Assembly (NCBI RefSeq): GCF_964019385.1
Contig: NC_088646.1
Span: 7,568,662 to 7,632,661 of the forward strand
Reading direction: 5' to 3'
Source of the DNA: Sycon ciliatum
Taxonomy: Eukaryota > Porifera > Calcarea > Leucosolenida > Sycettidae
Length of the DNA: 64,000 bases
Shown in pieces: positions 11,367 to 29,800 of this stretch; within the stretch, counting starts at the first letter, position 1; each line of letters begins with the position of its first letter. The notes below the pieces were generated by a model. It was not told the DNA's origin and ran no database searches. It saw only the letters and a list, made by a program, of their open reading frames with translations. A program made the position numbers and the translations under genes.

Positions 11367-11771
11367 CAGTAGAACGCCTATTATCCAGATGTCAACTATC
11401 CGGATGATTGATTATCCGGATCGCCTGGTCGGGCTGGACAATGAAAAAATTAGCAGCTTTTTTCGAGGTTTTTGCTGATTTTCCCTACTCAGACTACATT
11501 CAAGCGACGCACAAGGCGTATTTCAACAGGTTGGAGTCAAAATGTATAACAATGGTGACATTTTGAGGAGCCGGAGAGCACCTACTTCGAAGTAGTTCCG
11601 GTTATACTGGCGAAGAAAATGAACAAATTAATGATGAAAACATGCGGGAATATGCATGTGTTTAGCTTTAGATTAATGTATGACTGCTCTCTTATCTGAA
11701 CATTCTCCTCATCCGAATCCCCTGGAGACAGCCCCGCACCCCAAGGGGTGCAGATAATCGACACTCTACTG
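11367..11771. mobile_element. Tigger/pogo-like miniature element (CAGTAGAACGCC)
   Basis: Inverted ends CAGTAGAACGCCTATTAT at 11367 and GATAATCGACACTCTACTG ending at 11771, each flanked by TA (11365-11366 and 11772-11773). The interior contains repeated ATCCGGAT blocks. Non-coding. Confidence 0.65.
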
Positions 11772-13028
11772 TACAGCCAGATTGTGCGACAAGGCACACA
11801 ACTGAAAGGGATACTGATATATATGAGACATTCAACAACCTCACACCTCGCATAGCCCCAACACATCTACGAAGCACAAACGAACAACCTTCCTAGTCGG
11901 AAGGCTGAAGTGAGGAAAAGTCCAATAAGGGGAAGGAAAACGCAACAAAGATGAGTGTGAGCTACGTCTCACAGCGAACAAAGAATGCCAAATGTTACAG
12001 GGTGACAACGAGACTAGTAAGGCCACTGGGCATACTGCTCTAACTACAACTCGAAGATGCAAAGCAACAGACCACTCAACTTGGGAGGCTTGATTTGATG
12101 CGATAACATCAAGAGACTTTAGAGTCCAATCTTGATAACATGTACAGTGCATATCAGCGAGTAGTAAAAATACCGTATTTTACTCGGTGGCATCAAGCAC
12201 TTCGGAGTCAGCATGTTCAGAGCACCAGTAGAAATGTGTCGTCTGCCCCCTGTCTCTCATCCTAGCCGGACTGTGATCTGAATTGGATAGATGTAGTATA
12301 CTAGTAATGGCCATTACTAGTACATGTATCCCATTCAGATCACAACCATAATCACTAGTGCATGATTATGTTGTTGCGACGCCATAGCGGAGGCTCAACG
12401 TCAACATCACCGCTAGTAAACCGATCCGGCTGATGGCGTTTGCCCCCCCCCCCCCCCTCACACACACACACACGCACGCACGCACACACACACATACCCC
12501 CCCCCCCCCCCACACACACACGCACACGCACACAAGATACAATCCAAGACAGTGAGGGTGATCTATATTCCCACCACTACAAGAATGGGAGAATCAAGTG
12601 TTCTGACAGTATACTGATCAAGTTGCCCGCAAACCAGCCCAGTGCACCCACACACATGAACACATAAGAATCGCGCAATGGCACAACAGGTGTCATGCTT
12701 TAACAGCTGGTGGCAAGTCTACCGACAAGCCCACCTTTGTCTCATACCTCTCATGCCAATGGAGGAAAGTCTATCTTGATCATTCTGTAGGTCACATGAT
12801 CCGTGTCATGGTCAAAGCTCATACCTCGGCCAGCCGGGAATATGAGTGGAAGTAGGGATGTCAACGCAACCAAAGCAATGCTAAACACTGGGATTACCAG
12901 AGCCACAGTGGCCCCGGCATGCTGATATCACACGCAAGTGTGAGCTTAGCCAAACCTCAGGTCAAGGTCAAGGTCATTACGCAGTCACAGCGATGGGCAG
13001 ATCAGCGTCTAGCCGCCCAAGCACACAG
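11772..13028. other. Gene-free stretch downstream of ITPA
   Basis: This contains the 3' flank of ITPA at its right end, a short imperfect palindrome around 12270-12350 (TGTGATCTGAATTGG paired with CCCATTCAGATCACA), and the poly-C/CA-rich tract at 12441-12530. I find no supportable gene. Confidence 0.45.
12441..12530. repeat. Poly-C and (CA)n microsatellite
   Basis: Two runs of C (about 14 each) alternate with CA/CACG repeats. Confidence 0.9.
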
Positions 13029-20443
<7,415 letters not shown>

Positions 20444-20823
20444 CTTGTTTTTCCACGCCTGTCCAAAGCCAGAGTACGAGTGAAAATCGAATACGTTTCT
20501 GCGAGCCTGTCGTCTTGCACTGCTTGCACAGACTTCCGGAGTCTTTGTGGATAGTGTCCTGCACAAAAATGACAAATATTTGCTCCTACAAGTACAAGTA
20601 CAAATCTTCAGAGTCAGGACGCCATTTACCGTTTCCGTGGATACGTGGCCGTGGGTGACTCATGAGTCACATGACGTATCTACGGCGTTGCAATCCATGA
20701 CCTCATAATTATGAGATCGAACAAACAATTAATGTTACTTGTACATAAAACTGGTATAAAAAAACGAGGACAGAATGTCGGATTTTGACTTTTGTTTTTT
20801 TCGCCAATTAATATTTCGGTGAT
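20444..20823. promoter_or_regulatory. ITPA upstream flank, half of a former shared promoter
   Basis: 380 bp between the ITPA start and the left transposon end. With 26366-26481 it would have formed a head-to-head intergenic region of about 0.5 kb between ITPA and BCCIP. No clear TATA box; the assignment as promoter is inferred from position. Confidence 0.45.
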
Positions 20824-21006
20824 AGGCGTTGTACACACAAGGGCAAGTGACATCATTGGTTTACGTCATCGCGCGGGAAGCTCAGATTGGGTGGCAAAAA
20901 CTTTTGGGCTTCGTTGTTTGAAGAAAGAACAAACTTACATTTTGGTTTAGTTAGGTTCAGGTTATCTGTCGACTGTGGAGGAAGTGGTTGTAGTCGTTTA
21001 GACACG

Positions 21007-23107
21007 ATGACGAAGACTTGCTGCGTCTTTGGCTGCTCTAATCGGGGTGGCAAGCGGAAAGATGGAACAAAGCTTTCTTTTCACCGTCTTCCTCTGGGAA
21101 AGAAGCCTACACTCAAAAAGTGGCTCCACAACATGCGGACATCGAGTGTGGTTGTGGGCAGCTCGACAAGGGTCTGCGGCGCTCATTTTGTTGGCGGAAA
21201 GCGCTCCAAGGAGCATCCTATCCCAACGCTGTTCGCATGGTCAGCAGCAGAGAAGACGAGGAAAACGCCAAAAGAACGCGTGGCTCTGAAGACACATCAG
21301 GACAAAACGCCCCAACCGTCAGCAGCGAAGCCTGAAACATGTGAAAGCACTTGTGAGGAGCAGCCATCACCATCCCTGCCCAGCGTTGATGAGCAGATTA
21401 GTGAAGTGCGAACTCAGATCCAGGAATGTTTGGAGGAGAACACACGGTTGCGGATGGAGGTGCAGAAGTTGACACAGGAGAATGAGGCACTGCGAGTCAA
21501 GTTGGAGGAAACTGCCACAGCACCAGCACCAGAGTTTTCTGTCGCCAGGATTTGCAACAGTGACAGCCTCACCAAGTTCTATACTGGTATCCCCAGCTAT
21601 GAGCAATTTCAGGCATTGGTGGCTTTCCTGGAGCCCCACTGCAAGGGGATGACCTTATGGAATGGAGCAAGAACAGGTGAGGATGTTATCTGCTCTGTGC
21701 TAGATTTTGATGATGTAAATACTGTGCTTTGCAATGTTGTTGGGTGGAATGACTTCAGTAGTACGGAACCTACTTGTGTCGGTACCATAATTTCCATACT
21801 CAGTGCTGTGAGTCTCCATCCTCCTGGCAAATCAAACTTCTTTTCGTGGGCCATGTCATACATGTCTCGGTTCAATGTACTGTGCCCACTGCATAGGTGA
21901 ACGGCAACGTCAGTGTGTGAGGGCCTTGGACGATGAAAACAGCCTGCTCCTTACGTTCATGAAGTTGCGGCTGGATTGTCCTAACGAAGACCTGGCTCAG
22001 AGGTTTTCAATCAGTGCAGGTACTGTGAGCCGCATCTTCACCTCGTACCTTATGGTCATGTACCACGCCTTCAAGTCCGCACAGCTACCCGCCTGGCCGT
22101 CTAGAGCGCAGGTTAGTTGTCATGCCAGAATGATTTATGTCTGTTGATGATATGCCCGTGGCTCAACAGCTGAAGCCTAACCCATTACTGGTCGTTAGTG
22201 AGTCCAGCCTTTTGGATTGCAATAGGGCTGGTTTATTTTTTTCCTAAAGTATACCTTACATACGATCGCATCAGTGTCTGTGCTTGATCTGGTCTTTCGA
22301 GAATTGAGTCCCATTGGTGTGTGTGTGTGTATGTGTGTGTGTGTGCTATGTGCCCATGTTCTATCTACTAACCTGTAGATCGATGCCGCTATGCCCCAGA
22401 AGTTCCGCGACCTATACCCCACCACACGCACTATAATCGATTGCACCGAGTTCCCCATCCAGATTCCCTCCGACCCCGACACTCAGAGAGTCACCTGGTC
22501 AACGTACAAGAATAGAAACACATTCAAAGCTCTAGTTTGCATCACACCCAGTGGAGCTATCTCGTTCATCTCTTCCCTGTATGGTGGGTCAGTTTCTGAC
22601 CGTGAAATCACCAAGACGTGTGGAGTGCTGGATTTGCTGGACAAAGGTGACTCAGTCATGGCGGACAAAGGATTCACAATCAAGGAACTCTGTGAAGGTA
22701 TGTCCCCTGTTTTGTTTCCTTTTGGTGAACAATACTTTATGGTTGCGATCAGTGCTGTAAACTCCTCCTTACAGTAGATGTGTTGTGCAGTCAATGCTGG
22801 AAATGGTGGTGTAAGCAAGTTTTCCTTGGAAGCTTATAAACTGTGCTTCTTGTTTCTTGTTACCTCAGAACGGGGTGCCTATGTCAACATACCACCGTTC
22901 ATCAAGAATGGCCAACAGCTGACCGAAAAGGAGTTGGTGCAGACCCGCCGCGTTGCCTCGCTACGCGTTCATGTAGAACGTGCTACCGAACGAATAAAGA
23001 ACTTTCACATCCTGGATTTTATTCTATCCGCTCACTTTGACATTGCTGATGCCATATTTCTGGTTTGCTGTGTGGTTGCCGATTTTGGTGCGCAGCTCAT
23101 TACATAG
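21007..23107 (+). CDS. THAP-domain DDE transposase, four exons
   Basis: Exons 21007-21676, 21897-22111, 22379-22697 and 22869-23107 join with GT/AG borders and matching phases into 480 residues. Residues 1-90 form a THAP zinc finger (CCVFGC, a conserved W, CGAHF), which binds the transposon ends. A leucine-zipper-like coil follows (about 125-165). Then comes an HTH_Tnp_4-type helix-turn-helix (EDLAQRFSISAGTVSRIF), and a DDE_Tnp_4 nuclease core with its three acidic residues visible: D in IDCTEF, D in ADKGF and E in HVERATERIKN. The frame is uninterrupted and the catalytic residues are present, so the protein could be active. The start at 21007 places the THAP domain at the N-terminus, as usual. 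AATAAA signals follow at 23411 and 23496. A GT microsatellite lies in intron 2. It converges on the nuclease gene with about 0.5 kb between stops. Confidence 0.92.
22318..22350. repeat. (GT)n microsatellite in transposase intron 2
   Basis: Short GT array interrupted by TATG, just before the exon 3 acceptor region. Confidence 0.85.
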
Positions 23108-23641
23108 CTTCCTTCCATTTCTTGCTGCACCGTTACTGCTCAATGCGTTCAGTTACTGACAGGTTCATGATGGCCTGTCCCAGTGTTTGCTTCTGTGAGC
23201 CTCTTCCCCCCCCCCCCCAACCCCCCACCATGCATCCGTTGCTATTTTCCACACGTGACTGCTGTCACCACCATAGCAATATCACTGCCTGTATTTCTCC
23301 TCTTTTCTTTTCAGCATGAAGTGACAAAAGTGCGTTCTATGAAAGTAACTCAATGGATCATGGAAGCAACCATACAAATCACAAGCATGTGTGTGGCTGT
23401 CATGTACGGCAATAAAGTGGGCTATGTTCACGTATGGTTGTAAAAAAAATGGTGTGACGTGGGGCTGTATCCACTTTCATGTTCTGTACACTGGCAATAA
23501 AACACTAGACATTATGTACACTGACAATATAAGTATGTACACCGTATGCATGCGTAGCCGTTCATGTGGATGCATTGCCACAGCTCCACCGTCCATAGGG
23601 TGGGGAAATACATGTAGCAATGGTGGCAGCCAATGAACACG

Positions 23642-26169
23642 TCAAAGACTGACGTCACCATGAGCTCTCAAGCAGCAACTGCAAACTTTGCCCATGTCAT
23701 CATTCGTGCACATATGATGGAACTGATGGGCACAGACTTTGCACGGATGCAATGCCAATGCTCGATCAAATGAACAACCTTGGCAGCAGGATGAGACTCC
23801 TGTGGCGGTTGACATACGTTGCTGCCGGTCCACATTTCCTTGCGTTGGAGACTTGGCAGCATCTTCTGCAGCGCACACCTGTCGTGGCGGGCTATCCTTC
23901 TCTTGCGTTGGAGAGGTGGCGGCATCTTGTAGAGCACACGACACTGGCGGCGGCACATTGAGCTGGGTGAGGTCGGCAGGGGCAACATCCGTGTAGCAGA
24001 CGGGCTCTTCTTGTGGGTGAAGAAGTTGCGGAAGCAGCCAACCACGGTAGAAGCCGGTCAATTTCGGCTCCATCTGCTCCTTCCAGAACGCCGCGTCGAA
24101 TGGGATTCGCTGTATAGCGATGCCCATTGGCGTCCACACGACAAAGTCGCACCACTGCACTTCAGCAACTGCCATGCCACCTTGCACTTGATAGAAATAG
24201 TCATGTTGTCGCCGTAGGCATAAACCTCCATCTGACCATGTGCAGTAGAATGGGTTGGAGCCAGACTCCATGCATGCATCTTGGGGAGAGTGGTGACGAT
24301 GGGAATATGGGCATTTGACCTCAAGTAAACCCATTTGCGATGTCAGCGGCTGGGTCGGGACGAATACGATTCCATCTGGGCTGGCAGCAACGTACCCACA
24401 CTGCATGACAACAAGACCACGCCGTGAGACACACAGGCCATTCATGCCAGACATGTGCTGCTTCTCCAAGTAGATGCGGACGGCTTCATCTTCATGCTCT
24501 CTGCCCCACGACAAGGCCGGACTGTTGATAACTGACTGGGATAGAAGGCGTTTCACCAACGACGGATGTGCTGATTTGCACTTCACAATCACGCCGAAGT
24601 TGGATGCTGTGAGTCGCCCGTACCTGTTGCATAGGGCACGAAATGAACACACCAGAGGGACATACACATGAACCAACCAATCTGCAGTGTTGGGTGAATT
24701 TGAACATACTTGAAAGTGTTGTAAAGTCATGGCCTAAACAAAGTCGTCAACAAAAGCATGAAAACAGTATACACTCGTCATGTTTTGGATAGTGTTATGT
24801 GCCTGCAGACTTTCCTGGACTGAATGCAGTACACTATCCTCAGACATACCTTTGCATTTTCCACTGCCGGTTACCAGCCTGCCCACGAGTTCGATACTCC
24901 AGTGCATGGCGTTGCTGCCTGGACACTTGCATATGACGCATGAACATATCACACCATGCCACGACAACACTGCCATCAGGTCGGAATGTGCTGCGGTACG
25001 TCCTGGACTCCTTCATCAGCTGCACTAGCTCCGGCACTGACCGGCAGTCGGTTGATCCAGTGGAGCAGGTGGTTGTCTGAGCAGGAGAGGTAGAGCATGG
25101 CCGCAGAGTGTCCAGGATATTGGCTGGTTGGGAGCAAGAGCTCAACAAGTCAAAGAGTCTCTGTCGCTCTTCTGGTGCAGAGTCTTTTGGAGCGGTGGCA
25201 GCACGTGGATCGAAGGACGCACGACTGGAGGTTGACTTCGGGGTATGGTTGAACACAGGCTTAGCGAACTCCATGTCAGAAACTCGCCTTTTGCCTGGTG
25301 GTGCGCTCCAAGCCTGTAGGTCACTGGTTGAGCAGGTCATCCCAGTGAATATCCCTCGTCGGCAGAATTCCTCTAGTCCATAGCACATGGCCCCGATGTG
25401 CTTGCAGCTGGCTGATGGGCCAATGCCAGCTCGGCACTCACAAGACGCATAGATGATCCGTACAGAGGGCTCGCGTTTCATTGCCATTGCTATTTTATAC
25501 CGCATCGACGTCTTCATCTCTGCCTTGCAAAACCCACGGAAATACACCGTCCCATTCTCCAGGCACACCTCTCCATCTCGGCAGTACTTCTTGCTGTAGA
25601 GTCCAAAGCTATGGGAGGACACAGCTCTCATGTCGTCAGCATCCAGACCATCAGACGACTTCCTGCACATGAAGTAGTCCATGAGGGAGAAGATTGAGAA
25701 CTTCATCTTCAGCTCCTCCTGCGTCACATCCACCAGCTTCTTCCATCCTCTGTCAGGAAAACGGACATCAGATGACGAGGCTCCAGCGGTGTCATCCTCA
25801 AGCTCACCAGTCACAGTCCCAGACAGCAGCAGTGCCGACACTCTGCACAAATACAAAAACGTGTGTACAGCGAATGATAATAATATTATTGCGCATTTTA
25901 TTATTATTTGGAAACTATTCCCACAGCAATTTCAGGAGTAATATCAATTTTTTATTGCATCCTTACACGTACACAGAGGACAAGGTGTTTTGTGTGTCTC
26001 ACCTCTTTTGCAGGTCAGCTTTCTTTCCAGAGTCGTCTTCGCCTTTCAGCTGCAGGTACAGCCTCATTTCCCCCACTTTCCATGACGAAGAGTTTTTCTT
26101 GCGCAAAGTCGATTCCCATAACGAACTGGACTTCTTCAGGCGGTCCTCAGCTGACGACTGGGCAGACAT
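23642..26169 (-). CDS. SAP-SWIM-YqaJ nuclease of the transposon, three exons
   Basis: Minus-strand exons 26169-26003, 25842-24850 and 24623-23642 join in phase to 713 residues. A SAP-like DNA-binding motif spans the first junction (WKVGEMRLYLQLKG followed by GKKADLQKRVSALL). A SWIM zinc finger follows in exon 2 (CECRAGIGPSASCKH). Exon 3 holds a YqaJ-family exonuclease domain with LTASNFG, the metal-binding SPDG, the E-x-K signature LLEVKCPY and a QVQGG helix. The C-terminus is a cysteine/histidine-rich finger (CKVCAHQFHHMC, then CSCC) of PHD/RING type. YqaJ proteins are resection-type nucleases; in these transposons the protein is presumed to act in transposition or repair, which is inference. 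The start MSAQSSAED was chosen because it gives a SAP motif near the N-terminus; an in-frame ATG at 26280 exists. No inactivating change is seen. Confidence 0.85.
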
Positions 26170-26365
26170 GGTCCAGAGCGTCCATAGGCAACAGCCAACA
26201 AGAAAGAAAAGACCAGGCGAAAGACCAAAATACCGCTTCCTACTTTCATATTTCACCTCGTGGATAAATGCCAACGCCATGCGCTAGGTCTCTGCCACCC
26301 AAAACGCTTTCCCGGGGTTTTTCGAGGCCCAAAACATGACGTAATGCCTTGTGTGAACAGCGCCT

Positions 26366-26481
26366 ATTCTCGATCTCATATCCTGCAGCCCTGTGCATTG
26401 CCACGCTGTGTGCAATTATTATTTTCTCGTAATCATCTTCCAGCTGCAGCAGGCCAGAGGTAGTATTACACTTGCAGAAAG
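26366..26481. promoter_or_regulatory. BCCIP upstream flank
   Basis: Only 116 bp separate the right transposon end from the BCCIP ATG, so this must contain the core promoter and 5' untranslated region unless BCCIP now uses transposon sequence. No TATA box is evident. Confidence 0.45.
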
Positions 26482-27411
26482 ATGTCCAGTGCGAAAAGGA
26501 ACGGTGGTAAAAGCCGTAGAGTAGGGGACGATCCAGTACCTGCTGAAATGGATCACGAAGAAGATTTGGATGATGGTAGTGACGTGGCTGTATCTGACGG
26601 AGAGGATGCTGGTGACAGTGGTTCAGAGATCGAGGCTGTGTTCGAAGGTTTTATGCCCAAGGAAGGAGACTTTCATGGCATCAAGAACTTGCTGAATCAG
26701 TTGCTGACAGGATGTGATGTGAATTTGTCTGATTTGGCTGATACTGTCCTGGCACAGCCTGATGTCTCCAGTGTGTTGAAAGTTGGTGATGCTGACGATG
26801 AAGTGTTCGGTGTCATCAGCCCGCTAAGCTTGAAACAACACAGCAAGAAACCATCTATCCAATCTCTCAGGGAGCTGATCCTGACGAAATGTGATGAGTT
26901 CGGTAGCGTAGAGACTAAGGCACGACTCGCGGCCGCATTGGGAGCTAGCGGTAAAAGCAATGTAGCTCTGCTTGTCAATGAGAGGATGATCAACCTTCCA
27001 CAGGAATTGGCGATCTCCCTGCATGGAGCACTGCAGGAGGATTTAAAAGAAGCCGCTAAAGCTGACAGCACATACAAGTTTGACCAATTTGTAATAATGT
27101 GCAAATCAGTTGAGAGTGCGCTGCGCAGTAGCAAGGGTTCAACTGGCCAGAAAAAGAAGAAGAAAAAGGCTGATGGTGCATCGGCGGCAGCAGCAGCCGA
27201 GTCCAGTGATGGAAATGAACAGATATTCATCAATCTCGAGGACGAACTGTTTCTCAACCACTGTACTTGTAGCTACTCGTTTCCATTGTCCGAAAGCACT
27301 TGGATATCGAGGAAAGGTGGTGTGCGTGAGCGTCCCTCGCGTACTATAATGCTCATGACATCTGGGCAGCTCCGACAGGCATGGAAGGAATTAGAGGGTT
27401 TGCTAACATGA
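26482..27411 (+). CDS. BCCIP: BCCIP / Bcp1 family protein
   Basis: A 309-codon uninterrupted frame, close to the 314 residues of human BCCIP. An acidic N-terminus (about residues 20-55) is followed by the family core: EGFMPKEGDFHGIKNLLNQL, VLKVGDADDEVFGVISPLSL, LLVNERMINLPQELA and, near the end, RPSRTIMLMTSGQL. A lysine run lies at about 226-232, as in other members. BCCIP binds BRCA2 and p21 in vertebrates, and yeast Bcp1 is a nuclear chaperone for ribosomal protein L23 and helps nuclear export; which role dominates here cannot be told. The start is the first ATG. The gene has no intron, unlike vertebrate BCCIP. Its partner across the inserted transposon is ITPA. Confidence 0.93.
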   Translation: MSSAKRNGGKSRRVGDDPVPAEMDHEEDLDDGSDVAVSDGEDAGDSGSEIEAVFEGFMPKEGDFHGIKNLLNQLLTGCDVNLSDLADTVLAQPDVSSVLKVGDADDEVFGVISPLSLKQHSKKPSIQSLRELILTKCDEFGSVETKARLAAALGASGKSNVALLVNERMINLPQELAISLHGALQEDLKEAAKADSTYKFDQFVIMCKSVESALRSSKGSTGQKKKKKKADGASAAAAAESSDGNEQIFINLEDELFLNHCTCSYSFPLSESTWISRKGGVRERPSRTIMLMTSGQLRQAWKELEGLLT

Positions 27412-28770
27412 CCCATCTAGCCATGATACAGAGAGATACTTGATCTCTTGCCCATGTCCGTGTTCCTTGCGTGTGAGCTGGGCAGTCGCTGACTTCAAAC
27501 AGTATCGACACCAGAGAAACTGCATCGTGCGTCTTACTGAGAACGATAACTGAACCAATGGATATGTACTATGTACAATCAACAAGTTGTTCAGACACTG
27601 CAATCCACGTCTGGCAGGCCGCTTGCCGAGGACCAGCACTTCTGGTTTGCCCCAAGAACTGTTATGCCAGTTCAAACCGAGACGAGCTCAGCAAGTGCCC
27701 ATCAGCAGCCAGATTGTCCAATCCTTCATATCATGGGTAGACTTCTTTTTAGACCAGCCTGGGTTTTGGTTTACGTTGACCATTCAAGTGAAATTGTTTT
27801 TTTTTACTACGACTCCTTTCCAATGCTGGCACCAAATTATCTTGAAGAATAATGAAAGTACAGGTACCAGTAATACATTTAATTTAAATACTGAGGGGAA
27901 GTCGCCATGGAAGTTTATATCTGGTCGGTTGGCTTGAGGAATATCGGTATCAAACAATTATAGAAGTTGCATGTGCTGCATTAACACCGGTCAGTCATCC
28001 GTACATGTTTGTGCAGTAGGAGAAAATGCAGACTCAAGAGGCATTGACAAATTATTCCAGGACACAGAAAAGCAGAATTACATGCACATGCTACGTGTAT
28101 CTACAATATCCGAGTACATGCTATCTACAATATCCGAGGAGAGTCCAGCCACCAGAGTGAATGATTTATACTTGTATACAGTTCAGCTTCACTTCAGACA
28201 CCAGTCCGAATGACCGTGCTCTACACTAAGGTGGCTGTCTGCTCCGATTGTCCGCTTCCTTGGCTCTTTGCTGGCGAACCGCTGCGACTTGACATACTTG
28301 GCTGTTCGCGTAGTGTTTGACTGGAGTCGGCAGTACGCACGTCAAGGAAAACTAGCCAATTACAGAACAACAGCAAAGCTCTTGAAACTGACAGTGCATT
28401 GTACCTTCTCTTACATTGTGGACCTCTTGCTTGCCCAGTCTCAACAAATACGTTACACAGCTGCACACTTATCCAGTTTTTGGCCTATAAACTGCATACC
28501 AGAACGTGCGAACACTAAAATAACAGCTACACACACAATCCAGGTATGAACGACAACAGAAACTACCAGTCACCGCAGTGACAGATCGTGCAGTAGCGTT
28601 TGGTCAAGAGAGGTAGGATACACAGCAGAGCCAAGATCCGTGAGCTGAGAAAAGAATCAACACAAGGCAAAGGCAACATGAGGGCAACACGACAAACAGG
28701 AAAGACACTGCTACATAGCCAAGCCAGCTGTATTGTAGCCACCGTTGTGAAGCACAAAAAGAAAAATTTG
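27412..28770. other. Gene-free stretch downstream of BCCIP
   Basis: The left part is presumably BCCIP 3' untranslated region. A 93-codon plus-strand frame at 27571-27852 and a minus-strand serine/glutamine-rich frame ending at 28221 (preceded by an acceptor-like CTCCAG at about 28330) are open but match nothing I know. Confidence 0.4.
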
Positions 28771-29369
28771 CAGTGCGTTTCAAAAGTATAGACATCAGGT
28801 TTAAAAAAACCGTCACGCCTGCACCTATACCACATAAAATCTGTGATCACTTTGTGCATAAAATTCCGAAATTTGACGTTTGGTACCGTATTATCTCCCT
28901 TATAAACACGGTACTTATATTTTTTCAACCCACCTCGCACCCGTGCTTATAGAGGAGACCGTGATAATACTGGAGACTGTGTTTATATTTTTCAACCATG
29001 AAAAAGTCAAGAAAGTTGCATAGCGGTAACACACTCAAATTGGAATTTAATTAACTCAGATTTCATGATTAGAGAACAGAGAGAAGAAAAAAGAATGATG
29101 CGGAAGCGCATGCGCACAGCTGCATTCCAGTATTATCACTGGGACTATGTTGGAGACTGCGTTTGTAATCTCAACAGCCCTCCGACCTGTGCTTATAATG
29201 GAGACCTGTGTTTATAAGAGAGATAATACGGTATCCAATCGCCTAGAAATCTTATGAGAAAAATCGGGGGAACTACTTGAGCAATATCCCAAATTCTTTT
29301 TTTTTAACTAAAAAAAGTATGTGATTTATTTGAAAAAGTCAAGAGGTCTACACTTTTGAAACACACTTG
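28771..29369. mobile_element. Miniature element family B, copy 2, interrupted
   Basis: The left end CAGTGCGTTTCAAAAGTATA at 28771 and an imperfect inverted end (CACTTTTGAAACACACTTG) at 29369 match family B, and the interior block CACATAAAATCTGTGATCAC is shared with the copy at 1608-1860. It is split by the element at 28886-29231, which explains its greater length. Confidence 0.65.
28886..29231. mobile_element. Miniature element CCGTATTATCTC family, copy 1, nested
   Basis: Ends CCGTATTATCTCCCTTATAA and the inverted TTATAAGAGAGATAATACGG, TA on both sides (28884-28885 and 29232-29233). It lies inside family B copy 2, so it arrived later. The second copy is at 60621-60938 in an intron of the sushi/vWA gene. 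Confidence 0.78.
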
Positions 29370-29407
29370 TAGTTCCTCAATTGTGGTGAAAGCCTTCCTC
29401 CACGATA

Positions 29408-29627
29408 CTGTAAAAGCCATTATTCTAACGAGGTGCATATATTATAACGATTTCCCAAAATTGACTAGTTTACGTGTACCAAAGGTAACGATTCTCACTC
29501 ATTCTCAACGCTCAATAGGACAATAATATATGTATCGATTTCGGTATAACGATTTCTATTTTAACGACAGATTTCTCCTCGTTAACTCGTTAGAGTTAGC
29601 ACTTCGTTATATATATGGCTTTTACAG
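29408..29627. mobile_element. Miniature element CTGTAAAAGCC
   Basis: Ends CTGTAAAAGCCATTATTCTA and the inverted TATATATGGCTTTTACAG, TA on both sides. Interior AT-rich with repeated TAACGA blocks. Non-coding. Confidence 0.7.
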
Positions 29628-29689
29628 TAATAGATCCCTAAACCGACATAAACCACAATGAATAGATTTAGAGTTCTCACAGAAAGTAG

Positions 29690-29800
29690 CAGAGTATGCT
29701 TGCAGCTGGAGCAACTCCTGGCACTGGCAAAGCTCAACAGTATTCCAGCAGGGCCGGCGCCACTGGTACGACCATGACCGTACTAATTCCAGCCTTCGTG
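29690..29800 (-). pseudogene. Degraded copy of CCDC28 exon 1
   Basis: On the plus strand this reads GAGTATGCTTGCAGCTGGAG and continues in parallel with 32738-32835, which lies inside CCDC28 exon 1 (GAGTATGCTCGAAGCTGGAG). The match includes the downstream GCTGAGCA/AGCTCAACA and GTGCCAGCGGTACTGGC/GGCGCCACTGGTAC blocks. There are several substitutions and at least one gap, the reading frame is not preserved, and exons 2 and 3 are not found beside it. It is a partial, non-functional duplicate about 3 kb from the parent and on the same strand. Confidence 0.45.

Larger units (their letters stand above)
20824..26365. mobile_element. Autonomous THAP-DDE / YqaJ DNA transposon (ISL2EU-like)
   Basis: Terminal inverted repeats begin AGGCGTTGTACACACAAGGG on the left and, read inward on the other strand, AGGCGCTGTTCACACAAGGC on the right; 17 of these 20 positions agree. 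Farther in, both ends carry a TCAT block and a TTGGGTGGCA block. The dinucleotide AT lies immediately outside each end (20822-20823 and 26366-26367), a 2-bp target duplication. The 5,542-bp interior carries two convergent spliced genes: a THAP/DDE transposase (+) and a SAP-SWIM-YqaJ nuclease (-). This pairing of transposase and YqaJ-type nuclease is what I recall for the ISL2EU (IS4EU) superfamily; the name is from memory. Both genes look intact. Confidence 0.85.
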
